Shown: positions 1 through 6,756, numbered from the stretch's first letter. The stretch: DNA of 14,709 nt from an uncultured Eubacteriales bacterium (GCA_900551495.1 URWG01000031.1:1-14709), one strand, 5' to 3'. Numbers and translations: made by a program. The notes: generated by a model from the letters alone, not told the origin.

Positions 1-721
1 TCGTGTAGTTGAACAGCGCGTCGACCCAGACGTAAACGACGTGACCCGGGTCGAAATCGACGGGAACGCCCCATGTGAAGCTCGTGCGGGAGACACACAG
101 GTCCTCCAGCCCCGCGTCGATGAAGTTGTTGACCATTTCGTTGACGCGGCTGCGCGGCTCGAGGTAATCGGTGTTGACCAGCAGGTCGCGCACGGGCTTT
201 GCATATTTCGACAGGCGGAAGAAATACGCCTCCTCCTCGGCGGGCTTGCACTCGCGTCCGCAGTCGGGGCACTTGCCGTCCTTGAGCTGGCTCTCGGTCC
301 AGAAGGATTCGCAGGGTGTGCAGTACATACCGACGTATTTGCCCTTATAGATGTCGCCGTTCTCGTACATCTTCTTAAAAATCTTCTGAATCGCGGCGAC
401 GTGGTAATCGTCCGTCGTGCGGATGAAGCGGTCGTAGGAAATATTCATCAGCTTCCACAGGTCCAGCACGCCCTTTTCGCCCGTGACGATATTGTCCACG
501 AACTGCTGCGGCGTGATACCGGCAGCCTTCGCCCGATCCTCGATCTTCTGACCGTGCTCGTCCGTGCCGGTCAGGAACATCACGTCATAGCCGCGCAGAC
601 GCTTGTAACGCGCCATTGCATCCGTCGCCACCGTGCAGTAGGTGTGACCGATGTGCAGCTTATCCGAGGGATAATAGATCGGCGTCGTAATGTAAAACTT
701 CTTTTTACAGGCTTCACACAT
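1..721 (-). CDS. metG: Methionyl-tRNA synthetase, N-terminal part (cut by window edge)
   Basis: Charges tRNA-Met with methionine in the cytoplasm. About 240 N-terminal residues are visible; the C-terminal part, including the expected KMSKS loop and anticodon-binding domain, lies beyond the left edge. The class I Rossmann start reads FYITTPIYYPSDKLHIGH, with the HIGH motif at residues 23-26. The conserved LTGTDEHGQKI block is at 50-60. A four-cysteine zinc knuckle (Cys134, Cys137, Cys151, Cys154; CTPC...CPDC) marks the zinc-binding insertion of this family. The segment near the edge, VSRTSFTWGVPVDFDPGHVV, is also typical. The start is ATG at 719-721, with AGGAGG seven bases upstream inside the end of the VanZ-like gene. 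The stop of that gene is three bases away, so the two are almost certainly cotranscribed and translationally coupled. Identity is very secure. Confidence 0.97.
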   Translation of the reverse strand, partial: MCEACKKKFYITTPIYYPSDKLHIGHTYCTVATDAMARYKRLRGYDVMFLTGTDEHGQKIEDRAKAAGITPQQFVDNIVTGEKGVLDLWKLMNISYDRFIRTTDDYHVAAIQKIFKKMYENGDIYKGKYVGMYCTPCESFWTESQLKDGKCPDCGRECKPAEEEAYFFRLSKYAKPVRDLLVNTDYLEPRSRVNEMVNNFIDAGLEDLCVSRTSFTWGVPVDFDPGHVVYVWVDALFNYT

Positions 722-724
722 GGG

Positions 725-1126
725 TTATTTCCTCCTAAAAATCCAAATGAGCAGCGCACCGGTCGCGATTCCGGCGGCATCCAGCCAAACATCCGAGATC
801 TGACCGCTGCGCCCCTCCACAAAGAGCTGTATCGTCTCGTCACAAAGGGCGGTCAGCAGCCCCAGCAGCAGGGGCTGATACAGGGTAAAGCGCTTTCTGA
901 GCAGGCACGTCCGTGTCAGCAGAAAGCCTGCGACCGCATACTCCGCAAAATGCCCGAGCTTGCGCAGCAGATGATTCGTCATCCACGGGAACAGCCGCCG
1001 GATCACCGTCAGGATCCCGCCGCTTTCCGCGTCGCTCACCTTGGCGGGCATCAGGGACTGCAAAAAAATCAGTGCGATCCACAGCACCGTTAAGACCAGC
1101 CACAGTCGGAACCGCGATTTTTTCAC
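725..1126 (-). CDS. VanZ-like family membrane protein
   Basis: Small integral membrane protein of 133 residues in the VanZ-like family, named after the teicoplanin-resistance accessory protein VanZ; most family members have no proven role. An N-terminal hydrophobic helix (about residues 8-24) is followed by LMPAKVSDAESG. The family core RKLGHFAEYAVAGFLL comes next, and then the signature DETIQLFVEGRSGQISDVWL with a final helix. GTG at 1124-1126 is chosen as start because GGGGAAGG lies just upstream and the first helix follows at once. The frame stays open further upstream, but that stretch is antisense to the lipoprotein gene and its repeats and is not credible. The stop falls three bases before metG, so this is the first gene of a vanZ-metG unit. 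Family assignment is firm; function is unknown. Confidence 0.88.
   Translation of the reverse strand: MKKSRFRLWLVLTVLWIALIFLQSLMPAKVSDAESGGILTVIRRLFPWMTNHLLRKLGHFAEYAVAGFLLTRTCLLRKRFTLYQPLLLGLLTALCDETIQLFVEGRSGQISDVWLDAAGIATGALLIWIFRRK
731..736 (-). promoter_or_regulatory. metG ribosome binding site inside the vanZ-like coding end
   Basis: On the minus strand AGGAGG is followed by AAATAACCC and the metG ATG. The same six bases encode the Arg-Arg of the VanZ-like C-terminus (Phe-Arg-Arg-Lys-stop). The site fixes the metG start and suggests that translation of the two genes is coupled. Confidence 0.85.
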
Positions 1127-1154
1127 AAAAACCTTCCCCTTTTTCCATATTCTA

Positions 1155-1163
1155 TGATATAAT
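1155..1163 (+). promoter_or_regulatory. Extended -10 promoter of the lipoprotein gene
   Basis: TGATATAAT contains a perfect TATAAT (1158-1163) preceded by the TGn extension. No convincing -35 is seen 17 bases upstream, which fits an extended -10 promoter. The start would be near 1170, leaving a leader of about 40 bases before the ATG at 1211. Confidence 0.6.
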
Positions 1164-1187
1164 AGCACACACAAGCGAAAAGTGCAA
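1159..1187 (-). promoter_or_regulatory. Promoter of the vanZ-like/metG unit
   Basis: Reading the minus strand, TTGCAC (1182-1187) is separated by exactly 17 bases from TATTAT (1159-1164). Transcription would start near 1152, about 25 bases before the GTG start. Its -10 box overlaps the -10 box of the divergent lipoprotein promoter. Confidence 0.7.
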
Positions 1188-1210
1188 TGCTCAAAACGGA
1201 GGGAAATCAT

Positions 1211-1804
1211 ATGAAATATTGCATCGCAGCTCTGATTCTTGCCTTGCTGCTCACCGGCTGTGCCGCCGTACCGACACCCGCCACGGAAACCGCCGCTCCG
1301 ACCGAAGCCCCCACGGAAGCCCCTACGGAGGCTCCTACGGAAACCCGCACGGAGGCTCCTACGGAAACCCGCACGGAAGCCCCTACAGAGGCATCGTTGA
1401 TTGAAAACAGCGCGTGGACCGCTTACGGCGCGTCGGAGGAGGCGCTCGGCGTCATTGTCAACGAGCCGTTTGAGCGTGAGCTGAACGCAACGGTCACCTG
1501 GTACGACGGCGAATATGAGCGTGCCTATATCATTCCGCGCTATGTTGGGAGTTATGTAAACCTCTATCCGATCACATTGGACGAGACAACCTACACCGAA
1601 CAGATCGGCGACAAGGCGGTGCAATCGACCTGCGCGGACGACGGCTGTATCATTTTCAGCGAGCTGATGCGACCGGACGTCGTTCCGAATTGGTATGTCG
1701 AAATCGTCGCCCCCGACGGTACGGCAGCGGGGCTTACCCTGTCCTATAACGGCGATACCGGAACCCCGCCGGAGGAATTTCTCGTGCCGATTGCCGGAAA
1801 ATGA
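1211..1804 (+). CDS. Putative lipoprotein with Thr-Glu-Pro repeat linker, unknown function
   Basis: Predicted surface lipoprotein of 197 residues. The signal peptide MKYCIAALILALLLTGC ends in a clear lipobox (Leu-Thr-Gly-Cys17), so the mature protein should be lipid-anchored on the outer face of the membrane. Residues 31-61 are a low-complexity linker of TEAP and TETR tetrapeptides. Such linkers commonly act as spacers that lift a domain through the cell wall. The remaining ~135 residues form a compact domain rich in Tyr, Thr and Asp with one Cys pair (CADDGC), which I do not recognise. ATG at 1211 is preferred over ATG at 1187 because GGAGGG (1198-1203) is spaced seven bases from it and the signal peptide then begins cleanly. 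The gene is monocistronic, divergent from the vanZ-like gene and followed by a hairpin. Confidence 0.85.
   Translation: MKYCIAALILALLLTGCAAVPTPATETAAPTEAPTEAPTEAPTETRTEAPTETRTEAPTEASLIENSAWTAYGASEEALGVIVNEPFERELNATVTWYDGEYERAYIIPRYVGSYVNLYPITLDETTYTEQIGDKAVQSTCADDGCIIFSELMRPDVVPNWYVEIVAPDGTAAGLTLSYNGDTGTPPEEFLVPIAGK
1301..1393 (+). repeat. 12-bp coding tandem repeat (TEAP/TETR linker)
   Basis: Seven full 12-base units and one partial unit encode TEAP-TEAP-TEAP-TETR-TEAP-TETR-TEAP-TEA. Units follow the pattern ACGGA(A/G)GC(C/T)CCT or ACGGAAACCCGC. Positions 1325-1348 and 1349-1372 are identical 24-base blocks, indicating a recent in-frame duplication. All unit changes keep the frame. Confidence 0.92.
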
Positions 1805-1805
1805 C

Positions 1806-1831
1806 CCCTGCCGCTTCGGACAGCGGCAGGG
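1806..1831 (+). terminator. Hairpin after the lipoprotein gene, possible terminator
   Basis: CCCTGCCGCT (1806-1815) pairs perfectly with AGCGGCAGGG (1822-1831) around a six-base loop, starting two bases after the stop codon. No T-tract follows, so this is either a non-canonical terminator or a 3'-end stabilising hairpin. Confidence 0.5.
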
Positions 1832-1887
1832 CACGGCTGATTCTCTGCAAGTCCTACACAAAAAATCGGAAGTTTGAAAAATTATGC

Positions 1888-1916
1888 TTGACAAATGCCC
1901 TCCCTGCGGGTATAAT
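1888..1916 (+). promoter_or_regulatory. Consensus promoter of tRNA-Val
   Basis: TTGACA (1888-1893), a 17-base spacer and TATAAT (1911-1916) match the sigma-70/SigA consensus exactly. Transcription should begin near 1923, a few bases before the mature tRNA 5' end. Confidence 0.92.
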
Positions 1917-1927
1917 AATCCCGCTAC

Positions 1928-2004
1928 GGACGATTAGCTCAGCTGGCTAGAGCATCCGCTTGACGTGCGGAAGGTCATAGGTTCGAGTCCTATATCGTCC
2001 ACCA
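1928..2004 (+). tRNA. tRNA-Val (anticodon GAC)
   Basis: A 77-base cloverleaf. The acceptor GGACGAT (1928-1934) pairs with ATCGTCC (1994-2000), followed by A73 and an encoded CCA. The D arm carries AGCTCAGCTGGCTAGAGC. The anticodon stem TCCGC (1955-1959) pairs with GCGGA (1967-1971) around loop TTGACGT, giving anticodon GAC at 1962-1964, which reads GUC/GUU valine codons. The T arm ATAGG-TTCGAGT-CCTAT is canonical. A35, C36 and A73 fit valine identity. The base 3' of the anticodon is G rather than the A of the E. coli tRNA-Val(GAC) I recall. It is a stand-alone unit with its own promoter and terminator. Confidence 0.95.
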
Positions 2005-2009
2005 AGCCA

Positions 2010-2045
2010 AATCGGCAAGTATCATGTGATGCTTGTCGATTTTTT
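2010..2045 (+). terminator. Rho-independent terminator of tRNA-Val
   Basis: AATCGGCAAGTATCA and TGATGCTTGTCGATT form a long stem with two G-T wobbles and a tight loop, ending in a run of T (2040-2045) five bases after the tRNA CCA. Confidence 0.85.
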
Positions 2046-2265
2046 GCATTTATGCAGATGCGGTTTCAGATGCAAATTGCGATTTTGCACAATTTCGTAA
2101 CTTTTGTTTGGCATAATTGCAAAATTATATCCCCCCGAGGGGCTTGCGCGTTTGGCAGATCCATGAGAAAATCAGACACGTTAAATCGGGTTTTGACAGA
2201 GGCGGCAGGTGTACCGACTATAAAATCTGATTAAATCCATGAAATCGTGAAAGGAAGAACCCCAA
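2046..2265 (+). other. Intergenic region with inverted repeats upstream of the ABC importer
   Basis: No gene is supported in these 220 bases. The stretch is AT-rich, unlike its surroundings. It holds two inverted repeats that could be operators: AAATTG (2074-2079) with CAATTT (2090-2095), and ATAATT (2113-2118) with AATTAT (2123-2128). A short CCCC/GGGG element lies near 2131-2142. AATCAGA near 2170 and TCTGATT near 2226 are a further inverted pair flanking the candidate promoter. No regulator family can be assigned from these. Confidence 0.4.
2193..2224 (+). promoter_or_regulatory. Candidate promoter of the ABC importer operon
   Basis: A perfect TTGACA (2193-2198) lies upstream of TATAAA (2219-2224), but the spacer is 20 bases, longer than the usual 16-18. 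At 17 bases the hexamer is GACTAT, a poor -10. This may be an activator-dependent or weak promoter; the element is uncertain. Confidence 0.35.
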
Positions 2266-3852
2266 ATGAATCTGAAAAAACTCATTGCTCTGCTTCTTGC
2301 GGCGCTCATGGTCATAGGCGTGAGCGCTTGCGGCAACGGAACAAAACAGACGGCCGCGCGCGACAGCGTTGTCATTGCGATCGGCTCCGAACCGGAGACG
2401 CTCGACCCGACACAGGGCTGGGGCCACGGCAACTCCCCGATCGTGCAGAGCACGCTCGTCAGATACAAATCTGACCTGACCTTCGAAAATGACCTTGCGA
2501 CCAAGTATGAGCTGTCTCCCGACGGCCTCGTCTGGACGTTCAACATCCGCGACGATGCGAAGTTCACGGACGGCAAGCCGGTCACAGCGGAGGACGTTGC
2601 TTTCACGCTCGAGACCGCCAAGGCCGCACAGGGCTCGGTCGACCTCACGTACATGAAGAGCGCCGTTGCCAAGGACGCCACGACCGTGGAGATCACGCTC
2701 TCGAGGCCGACGTCCATCTTCCTTAACACACTCGCTTCCGTCGGTATCGTGCCCAAGCACGCCTACGGTGCGGACTACGGCAGAAACCCGATGGGTTCCG
2801 GCCCGTATAAGTTCGTCGAGTGGCAGTCGCAGGAGAAGCTCGTCTTTGTCGCCAACGAGGATTACTACGGCGGCGCGCCTGCGATCAAGAACGTGACAGT
2901 CGTCTTTATGTCCGAGGATGCCGCCCTTGCCGCCGTGCAGGCGGGCGAGGTGGATGTTGCGTACTCCACTGCCACCCTTGGCACGACGAAGGTCAGCGGC
3001 TACCATGTGGAGGCCATCGCCTCCGCCGATAACCGCGGCTTCACGCTACCGATGCTGCCCAACGAGGGCAAGAAAAACGTCAATGGCATCCCCTACGGCA
3101 ACAACGTGACCTGCAATCTCGAGATCCGTCAGGCCATTGCCTACGCCATCGACCGCGATCAGATCGCGGATGCTGTGCTCAACGGCTTCGGCAGACCTGC
3201 TTATTCCGAGAATGACGGTATGCCCTGGAACAACCCCGAGGTCAAGCTCCAGACCGACGTGGAATATGCCAAGAAGCTCCTCGCCGATGCCGGTTGGAAG
3301 GATACCGACGGTGACGGCATTGTCGAAAAGGACGGCCTGAAGGCTGAGTTCACCTGCATCTATCCCTCCGGCGACTCCGTGCGTCAGGCGGTCGGCATGG
3401 CCGCTGCCGAGCAGCTCAAGGATATTGGCATCAAAATCAACATCGAAGGCGTCAGCTGGGACGAGATCGAGCAGCGCCAGTTCACCGATGCCGTTGTCAT
3501 GGGCTGGGGCTCTGCGATTCCGAACGAGACGTACTACCTGTACCGCTCCGAGGGCGCTCTGCTGGATTACTACAATCCCGAGGGCTACATGAACGAGACG
3601 ACCGACCGCTATCTCGCTGCTGCGATGGGCGCGCTGACCGTGGAAGAGGCCAACGCGAACTGGCAGAAGGTGCAGTGGGACGGCACGACCGGCACCGCCA
3701 TGAAGGGTGAGTGCCCGTGGGTCTGGCTCGTCAATCTCGATCACGTGACCTATGTCCGTGACGGTCTGTCCATCGGCGACCAGCCGATCCACGGCCACGG
3801 CCACGGTCTGCCGCTGATCCAGAACCTGAGCGAGTGGGCTTGGACGAAATAA
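2266..3852 (+). CDS. ABC transporter substrate-binding lipoprotein, family 5 (peptide/nickel type)
   Basis: Extracytoplasmic binding protein of 528 residues that should capture the ligand and hand it to the permeases encoded downstream. The signal peptide MNLKKLIALLLAALMVIGVSAC has lipid-modified Cys22. The family 5 (OppA/DppA/NikA) pattern is clear: IAIGSEPETLDPTQGWG near the mature N-terminus, LSPDGLVWTFNIRDDAKFTDG with GKPVTAEDVAFTLE after it, the MGSGPYKFVEW block, and NLEIRQAIAYAIDRDQI in the C-lobe, then KKLLADAGWKDTDGDGI. The protein ends with HGHGHG (509-514) and LPLIQNLSEWAWTK. ATG 2266 follows AAAGGAAG. Known ligands of this family are peptides, nickel, metallophores and some sugars. 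The His-rich tail makes a metal-related ligand possible, but this is inference. Codon use is uniformly GC-rich, unlike the permease and ATPase genes that follow. Confidence 0.93.
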   Translation: MNLKKLIALLLAALMVIGVSACGNGTKQTAARDSVVIAIGSEPETLDPTQGWGHGNSPIVQSTLVRYKSDLTFENDLATKYELSPDGLVWTFNIRDDAKFTDGKPVTAEDVAFTLETAKAAQGSVDLTYMKSAVAKDATTVEITLSRPTSIFLNTLASVGIVPKHAYGADYGRNPMGSGPYKFVEWQSQEKLVFVANEDYYGGAPAIKNVTVVFMSEDAALAAVQAGEVDVAYSTATLGTTKVSGYHVEAIASADNRGFTLPMLPNEGKKNVNGIPYGNNVTCNLEIRQAIAYAIDRDQIADAVLNGFGRPAYSENDGMPWNNPEVKLQTDVEYAKKLLADAGWKDTDGDGIVEKDGLKAEFTCIYPSGDSVRQAVGMAAAEQLKDIGIKINIEGVSWDEIEQRQFTDAVVMGWGSAIPNETYYLYRSEGALLDYYNPEGYMNETTDRYLAAAMGALTVEEANANWQKVQWDGTTGTAMKGECPWVWLVNLDHVTYVRDGLSIGDQPIHGHGHGLPLIQNLSEWAWTK

Positions 3853-3880
3853 CCGCGAGATACCTATCCAGCAACGGAAA

Positions 3881-3925
3881 GCAGCCTGCTGCATCGTAGC
3901 GGTGCGGCAGGCTGCAAGTATTTTT
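3881..3925 (+). terminator. Intra-operon hairpin with T-tract between binding protein and permeases
   Basis: GCAGCCTGCTGCATCG (3881-3896) pairs along its length, with two wobbles, with CGGTGCGGCAGGCTGC (3900-3915) around a three-base loop. TATTTTT follows at 3919-3925. It can act as a partial terminator or a 3' stabiliser, giving more binding protein than permease. No well-formed promoter was found between it and the first permease; TATAAA at 3965-3970 lacks a -35. Confidence 0.72.
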
Positions 3926-3993
3926 CGCTGTCGGTTTTTGTAAGAAAACTTGCCGGCGTTCTTTTATAAAAGCCGATAGAAAGAGGTGTGAAA

Positions 3994-4989
3994 ATGAGAG
4001 GAGCAACGAAGCGGCTTGCCCGCATCTTTGTGACTTATAGTATTAAAATACTGTCACTGCTGCTTGCTGTCAGCGTAATTTCTTTTGTTCTTGTAACCGC
4101 ATCGCCGGTCGATCCCGTACAGCAGTATATATTGGGGCTCGGTACGGCGGTATCTCCGGAGCAGCGCGCGGAAATTGAGGAGTATTGGGGCGTTAATGAG
4201 CCTCCCGTGGAGAGATTTTTCTCGTGGCTCAACGAGCTTCTGCATGGTAACCTCGGTGAATCCGCAATGTTTCGCCGTCCGGTAGCGGATGTTATAGGAG
4301 AGCGATTTGTAAATTCACTTGCATTGATGTTGTTCGCATGGCTATTGGCGGGGCTGATAGGCTTTGCGCTTGGCTGCGTTATGGGAATGTACAGAAACAG
4401 GTGGCCGGACAAGATACTGAAAAAAGTGTGCTATATCCTCAGCTCCGTTCCGACCTTCTGGCTCGGACTGCTGTTTTTGCTGATCTTCGGCGTCTGGCTC
4501 AAGTGGTTTCCCATCGGCTTCTCGTCGCCCATCGGCGTGCTGAGCGCGGATGTGACCTTCTGGCAGAAGCTCTACCACATGGTGCTGCCGGCGTTCACGC
4601 TGAGCCTGATGTCGTTTGCAAACATCGCGCTGCACACGCGGCAGAAGCTCGTGGATGTGCTCAACAGCGAATATGTGCTCTTTGCCAAGGCGAGAGGAGA
4701 GAGCCCGCGCACGATCCTGCACCGGCACGGCCTGCGCAACATTCTCTTCCCGGCGCTGACGCTGCAATTCGCCTCTTTCGCAGAGTTGTTCGGCGGCTCG
4801 GTCATGGCGGAGAACGTATTCAGCTACCCCGGACTTGGAAGTGCGGTATCCGCAGCGGGACTTCGCGGCGATGTGCCCCTGCTTCTCGGAATAACCCTCT
4901 TCTCCGCACTATTTGTCTGCGTGGGCAATATGATAGCAAACCTGCTTTACGGTGTAATTGACCCGCAGGTAAAGGAGGTTGGAGAATGA
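3994..4989 (+). CDS. ABC transporter permease, OppB/DppB/NikB type
   Basis: First inner-membrane permease subunit, 331 residues, of the peptide/nickel importer class. Features in order: an N-terminal membrane helix (ILSLLLAVSVISFVLVTASP), the extracytoplasmic segment with GLGTAVSPEQRAEIEEYWGV and LHGNLGES, a core of five membrane helices, and the EAA coupling loop SEYVLFAKARGESPRTILHR that docks on the ATPase. The usual family ending AENVFSYPGLGSAV and YGVIDPQVKE is present. ATG 3994 is preferred over GTG 3988 because AAGAGG (3981-3986) sits seven bases before the ATG but only one base before the GTG. The stop overlaps the next start (ATGA). Codon use switches: the first ~430 bases are rich in ATA and T/A-ending codons, while about 4430-4850 is strongly GC-ending. 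Confidence 0.94.
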   Translation: MRGATKRLARIFVTYSIKILSLLLAVSVISFVLVTASPVDPVQQYILGLGTAVSPEQRAEIEEYWGVNEPPVERFFSWLNELLHGNLGESAMFRRPVADVIGERFVNSLALMLFAWLLAGLIGFALGCVMGMYRNRWPDKILKKVCYILSSVPTFWLGLLFLLIFGVWLKWFPIGFSSPIGVLSADVTFWQKLYHMVLPAFTLSLMSFANIALHTRQKLVDVLNSEYVLFAKARGESPRTILHRHGLRNILFPALTLQFASFAELFGGSVMAENVFSYPGLGSAVSAAGLRGDVPLLLGITLFSALFVCVGNMIANLLYGVIDPQVKEVGE

Positions 4990-5810
4990 AAAAACGAAAC
5001 CACAGAACCAAAGTTGTCATTCTGACCGTTGTCATCTTCCTCCTGCTTATAGCAGTCTACGCCTGCGGCATACTTATTCCCGACGACGCAATAACCGGCA
5101 GCTTCCTCAACGCAAAGCAGGCGCCCAGCTTTAAGTACCCCTTCGGTACTGACGCTCTGGGACGCGACCTGTTCCTGCGCACGCTCAAGGGGCTGTCCGT
5201 GAGCATCACGGTCGGCCTTGCGGCATCCGTCATCAGCGCTGTCGTCGCGGTGCTGGTCGGCATCGTGGCGGCGACCGGCTCCAAGCGCATCGACGCCGTC
5301 ATCAACTGGGTCATCGACCTAGTCATGGGTATGCCTCATACGATCCTCATCATCCTGATCTCGTTCTCCCTCGGCAGAGGGTTCAAGGGCCTGCTCATAG
5401 GCATTGCATCAACTCACTGGTGCTTCCTCGCGCGACTTATAAGAGGCGAGGTCTTGCAGCTTCGCTCCCAGCAGTATGTTGCCGTTTCCCGCAAACTCGG
5501 CAAATCAAGCGGCTGGATCCTCACGCACCATCTGCTTCCGCATCTCGTCCCGCAGTTTATTGTAGGACTTATATTGCTCTTCCCTCATGCAATTTTGCAT
5601 GAAGCGTCCGTTTCGTTTTTGGGCTTCGGACTTCCTCCGGAGCAGGCGGCTATTGGCATCATTCTGTCCGAGAGTATGCGCTATCTTTCCACCGGTATGT
5701 GGTGGACAGCTGTGCTGCCCGGTCTGACGCTTGTGCTTATAGTGCTGCTCGTCGATAAGCTCGGAGATTATCTGCGCATGATCCTCGACCCGTACAGCGC
5801 ACAGGAATAA
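4986..5810 (+). CDS. ABC transporter permease, OppC/DppC/NikC type
   Basis: Second permease subunit, 274 residues, partner of the preceding one. It has an N-terminal membrane helix (VVILTVVIFLLLIAVYACGIL). The conserved entry KYPFGTDALGRDLFLRTLKG follows, and then multiple membrane helices. The EAA loop reads LRSQQYVAVSRKLGKSSGWI and is followed by HHLLPHLVPQFIVG. The family block EASVSFLGFGLPPEQAAIG lies near the end, which finishes with DKLGDYLRMILDP. The start ATG overlaps the previous stop, with AAAGGAGG (4971-4978) seven bases upstream, so translation is coupled. About 5130-5390 uses ATC and CTG/CTC heavily, while the flanks use ATA and CTT. Confidence 0.94.
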   Translation: MKKRNHRTKVVILTVVIFLLLIAVYACGILIPDDAITGSFLNAKQAPSFKYPFGTDALGRDLFLRTLKGLSVSITVGLAASVISAVVAVLVGIVAATGSKRIDAVINWVIDLVMGMPHTILIILISFSLGRGFKGLLIGIASTHWCFLARLIRGEVLQLRSQQYVAVSRKLGKSSGWILTHHLLPHLVPQFIVGLILLFPHAILHEASVSFLGFGLPPEQAAIGIILSESMRYLSTGMWWTAVLPGLTLVLIVLLVDKLGDYLRMILDPYSAQE

Positions 5811-5820
5811 GGAGTTTGCA

Positions 5821-6756
5821 ATGATACAAAAAAACGAAACAATACTTGAAATACATAACCTGTCCGTGAGCTTTCGAATGTATGAAAGCGGCTTGGAGCA
5901 GAAGGAGCTTAAGGTCATATCGGATCTGCATCTGACGGTGCGCCCGGGCGAGATCGTCGCCATCGCAGGCTCGTCCGGCTCTGGCAAAAGCCTGCTCGCT
6001 TCGGCCATTCTGGGCATCCTGCCGGAGAATGCGACCGTGAACGGTCACCTACACTATAAGGGTGAGCAGCTCACCCCGGAGCGGCAAAGGGTGCTGCGCG
6101 GCACGGAGATCGCACTGGTGCCGCAGTCGGTCGCCTATCTCGATCCGCTCATGAAGATCGGGGCGCAGGCAGATGGGCACAAAAAACCAAAGCCCACACA
6201 GCAGAGAAAACGGCTCTTTGAGCGCCTTAACCTGCCCGAGCGCACGGAGCAGCTTTATCCGTTCCAGCTCTCCGGCGGTATGGCAAGACGCGTTCTGGTG
6301 TCAACGGCTCTTATTACGGACGCACAGCTCATAATCGCGGACGAGCCCACGCCGGGCATGAGTCTTGACCAGGCGCTTGAGGCTCTGAAGATGTTCCGCG
6401 AGATGGCGGACGAGGGGAAGGCGGTCATACTTATAACGCATGACATTGACCTTGCGTTCGAGTTTGCCGACCGTGTAGCCGTTTTTTACGCAGGCACTAC
6501 CGTTGAAACCGCGCCCGCCGCGGATTTCAAAGCCGGTCCCGACGCGCTCAGACACCCGTATTCCAAGGCGCTTTGGAGAGCCCTCCCTCAAAACGGATTT
6601 CAGCCGATCGAGGGCTTCCAGCCCTATGCCGGGCATTTGCCGCAGGGCTGCCTGTTTGCGCCGCGCTGCCCGTATAAAACGGAGGAGTGCGAAAAAGAGG
6701 TCCCGCCGGTGCGCGAGATTAGAGGCGGAGAGGTGAGGTGTTATCATGGCTCTTGA
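5821..6756 (+). CDS. ABC transporter ATP-binding protein, OppD/NikD type
   Basis: Cytoplasmic ATPase of 311 residues that powers the importer with the following gene product. Walker A GSSGSGKS is at 50-57, the Q-loop LVPQSVAYLDP at 99-109, the signature LSGGM at 150-154, Walker B LIIADEPTPG at 170-179 and the switch histidine ITHDID at 205-210. The helical subdomain between Q-loop and signature is shorter than usual. The C-terminus carries the oligopeptide/nickel ATPase extension (HPYSKALWRALP, then GCLFAPRCPYKTEECEKEVP with its cysteine cluster). AAGGAG (5809-5814) precedes the ATG by six bases and overlaps the previous stop. The 3' end overlaps the next gene by 11 bases. All catalytic residues are intact. 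Confidence 0.95.
   Translation: MIQKNETILEIHNLSVSFRMYESGLEQKELKVISDLHLTVRPGEIVAIAGSSGSGKSLLASAILGILPENATVNGHLHYKGEQLTPERQRVLRGTEIALVPQSVAYLDPLMKIGAQADGHKKPKPTQQRKRLFERLNLPERTEQLYPFQLSGGMARRVLVSTALITDAQLIIADEPTPGMSLDQALEALKMFREMADEGKAVILITHDIDLAFEFADRVAVFYAGTTVETAPAADFKAGPDALRHPYSKALWRALPQNGFQPIEGFQPYAGHLPQGCLFAPRCPYKTEECEKEVPPVREIRGGEVRCYHGS

Noticed and set aside
41..1093. Open frame on the plus strand opposite metG and the VanZ-like gene
   Set aside because: The minus strand carries clear HIGH, zinc-knuckle and VanZ signatures; the plus-strand translation is low-complexity shadow.
1301..1393. CRISPR-like array
   Set aside because: The repeats are 12-base in-frame coding units with no spacers, inside a lipoprotein.
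1127..1894. Upstream extension of the VanZ-like reading frame
   Set aside because: It runs antisense through the lipoprotein gene and its repeats; the GTG at 1124-1126 has a ribosome site and gives the normal family length.
1928..2004. tRNA-Val as an integration site for the importer region
   Set aside because: I looked for a second copy of the tRNA 3' end further along the window and saw none; no integrase gene is present.
1965..2234. Open frame starting inside the tRNA gene
   Set aside because: It overlaps the tRNA and its terminator and has no ribosome site.
3942..3970. Promoter in front of the first permease
   Set aside because: TATAAA at 3965-3970 has no -35-like hexamer at 16-18 bases; the best match is AAGAAA.
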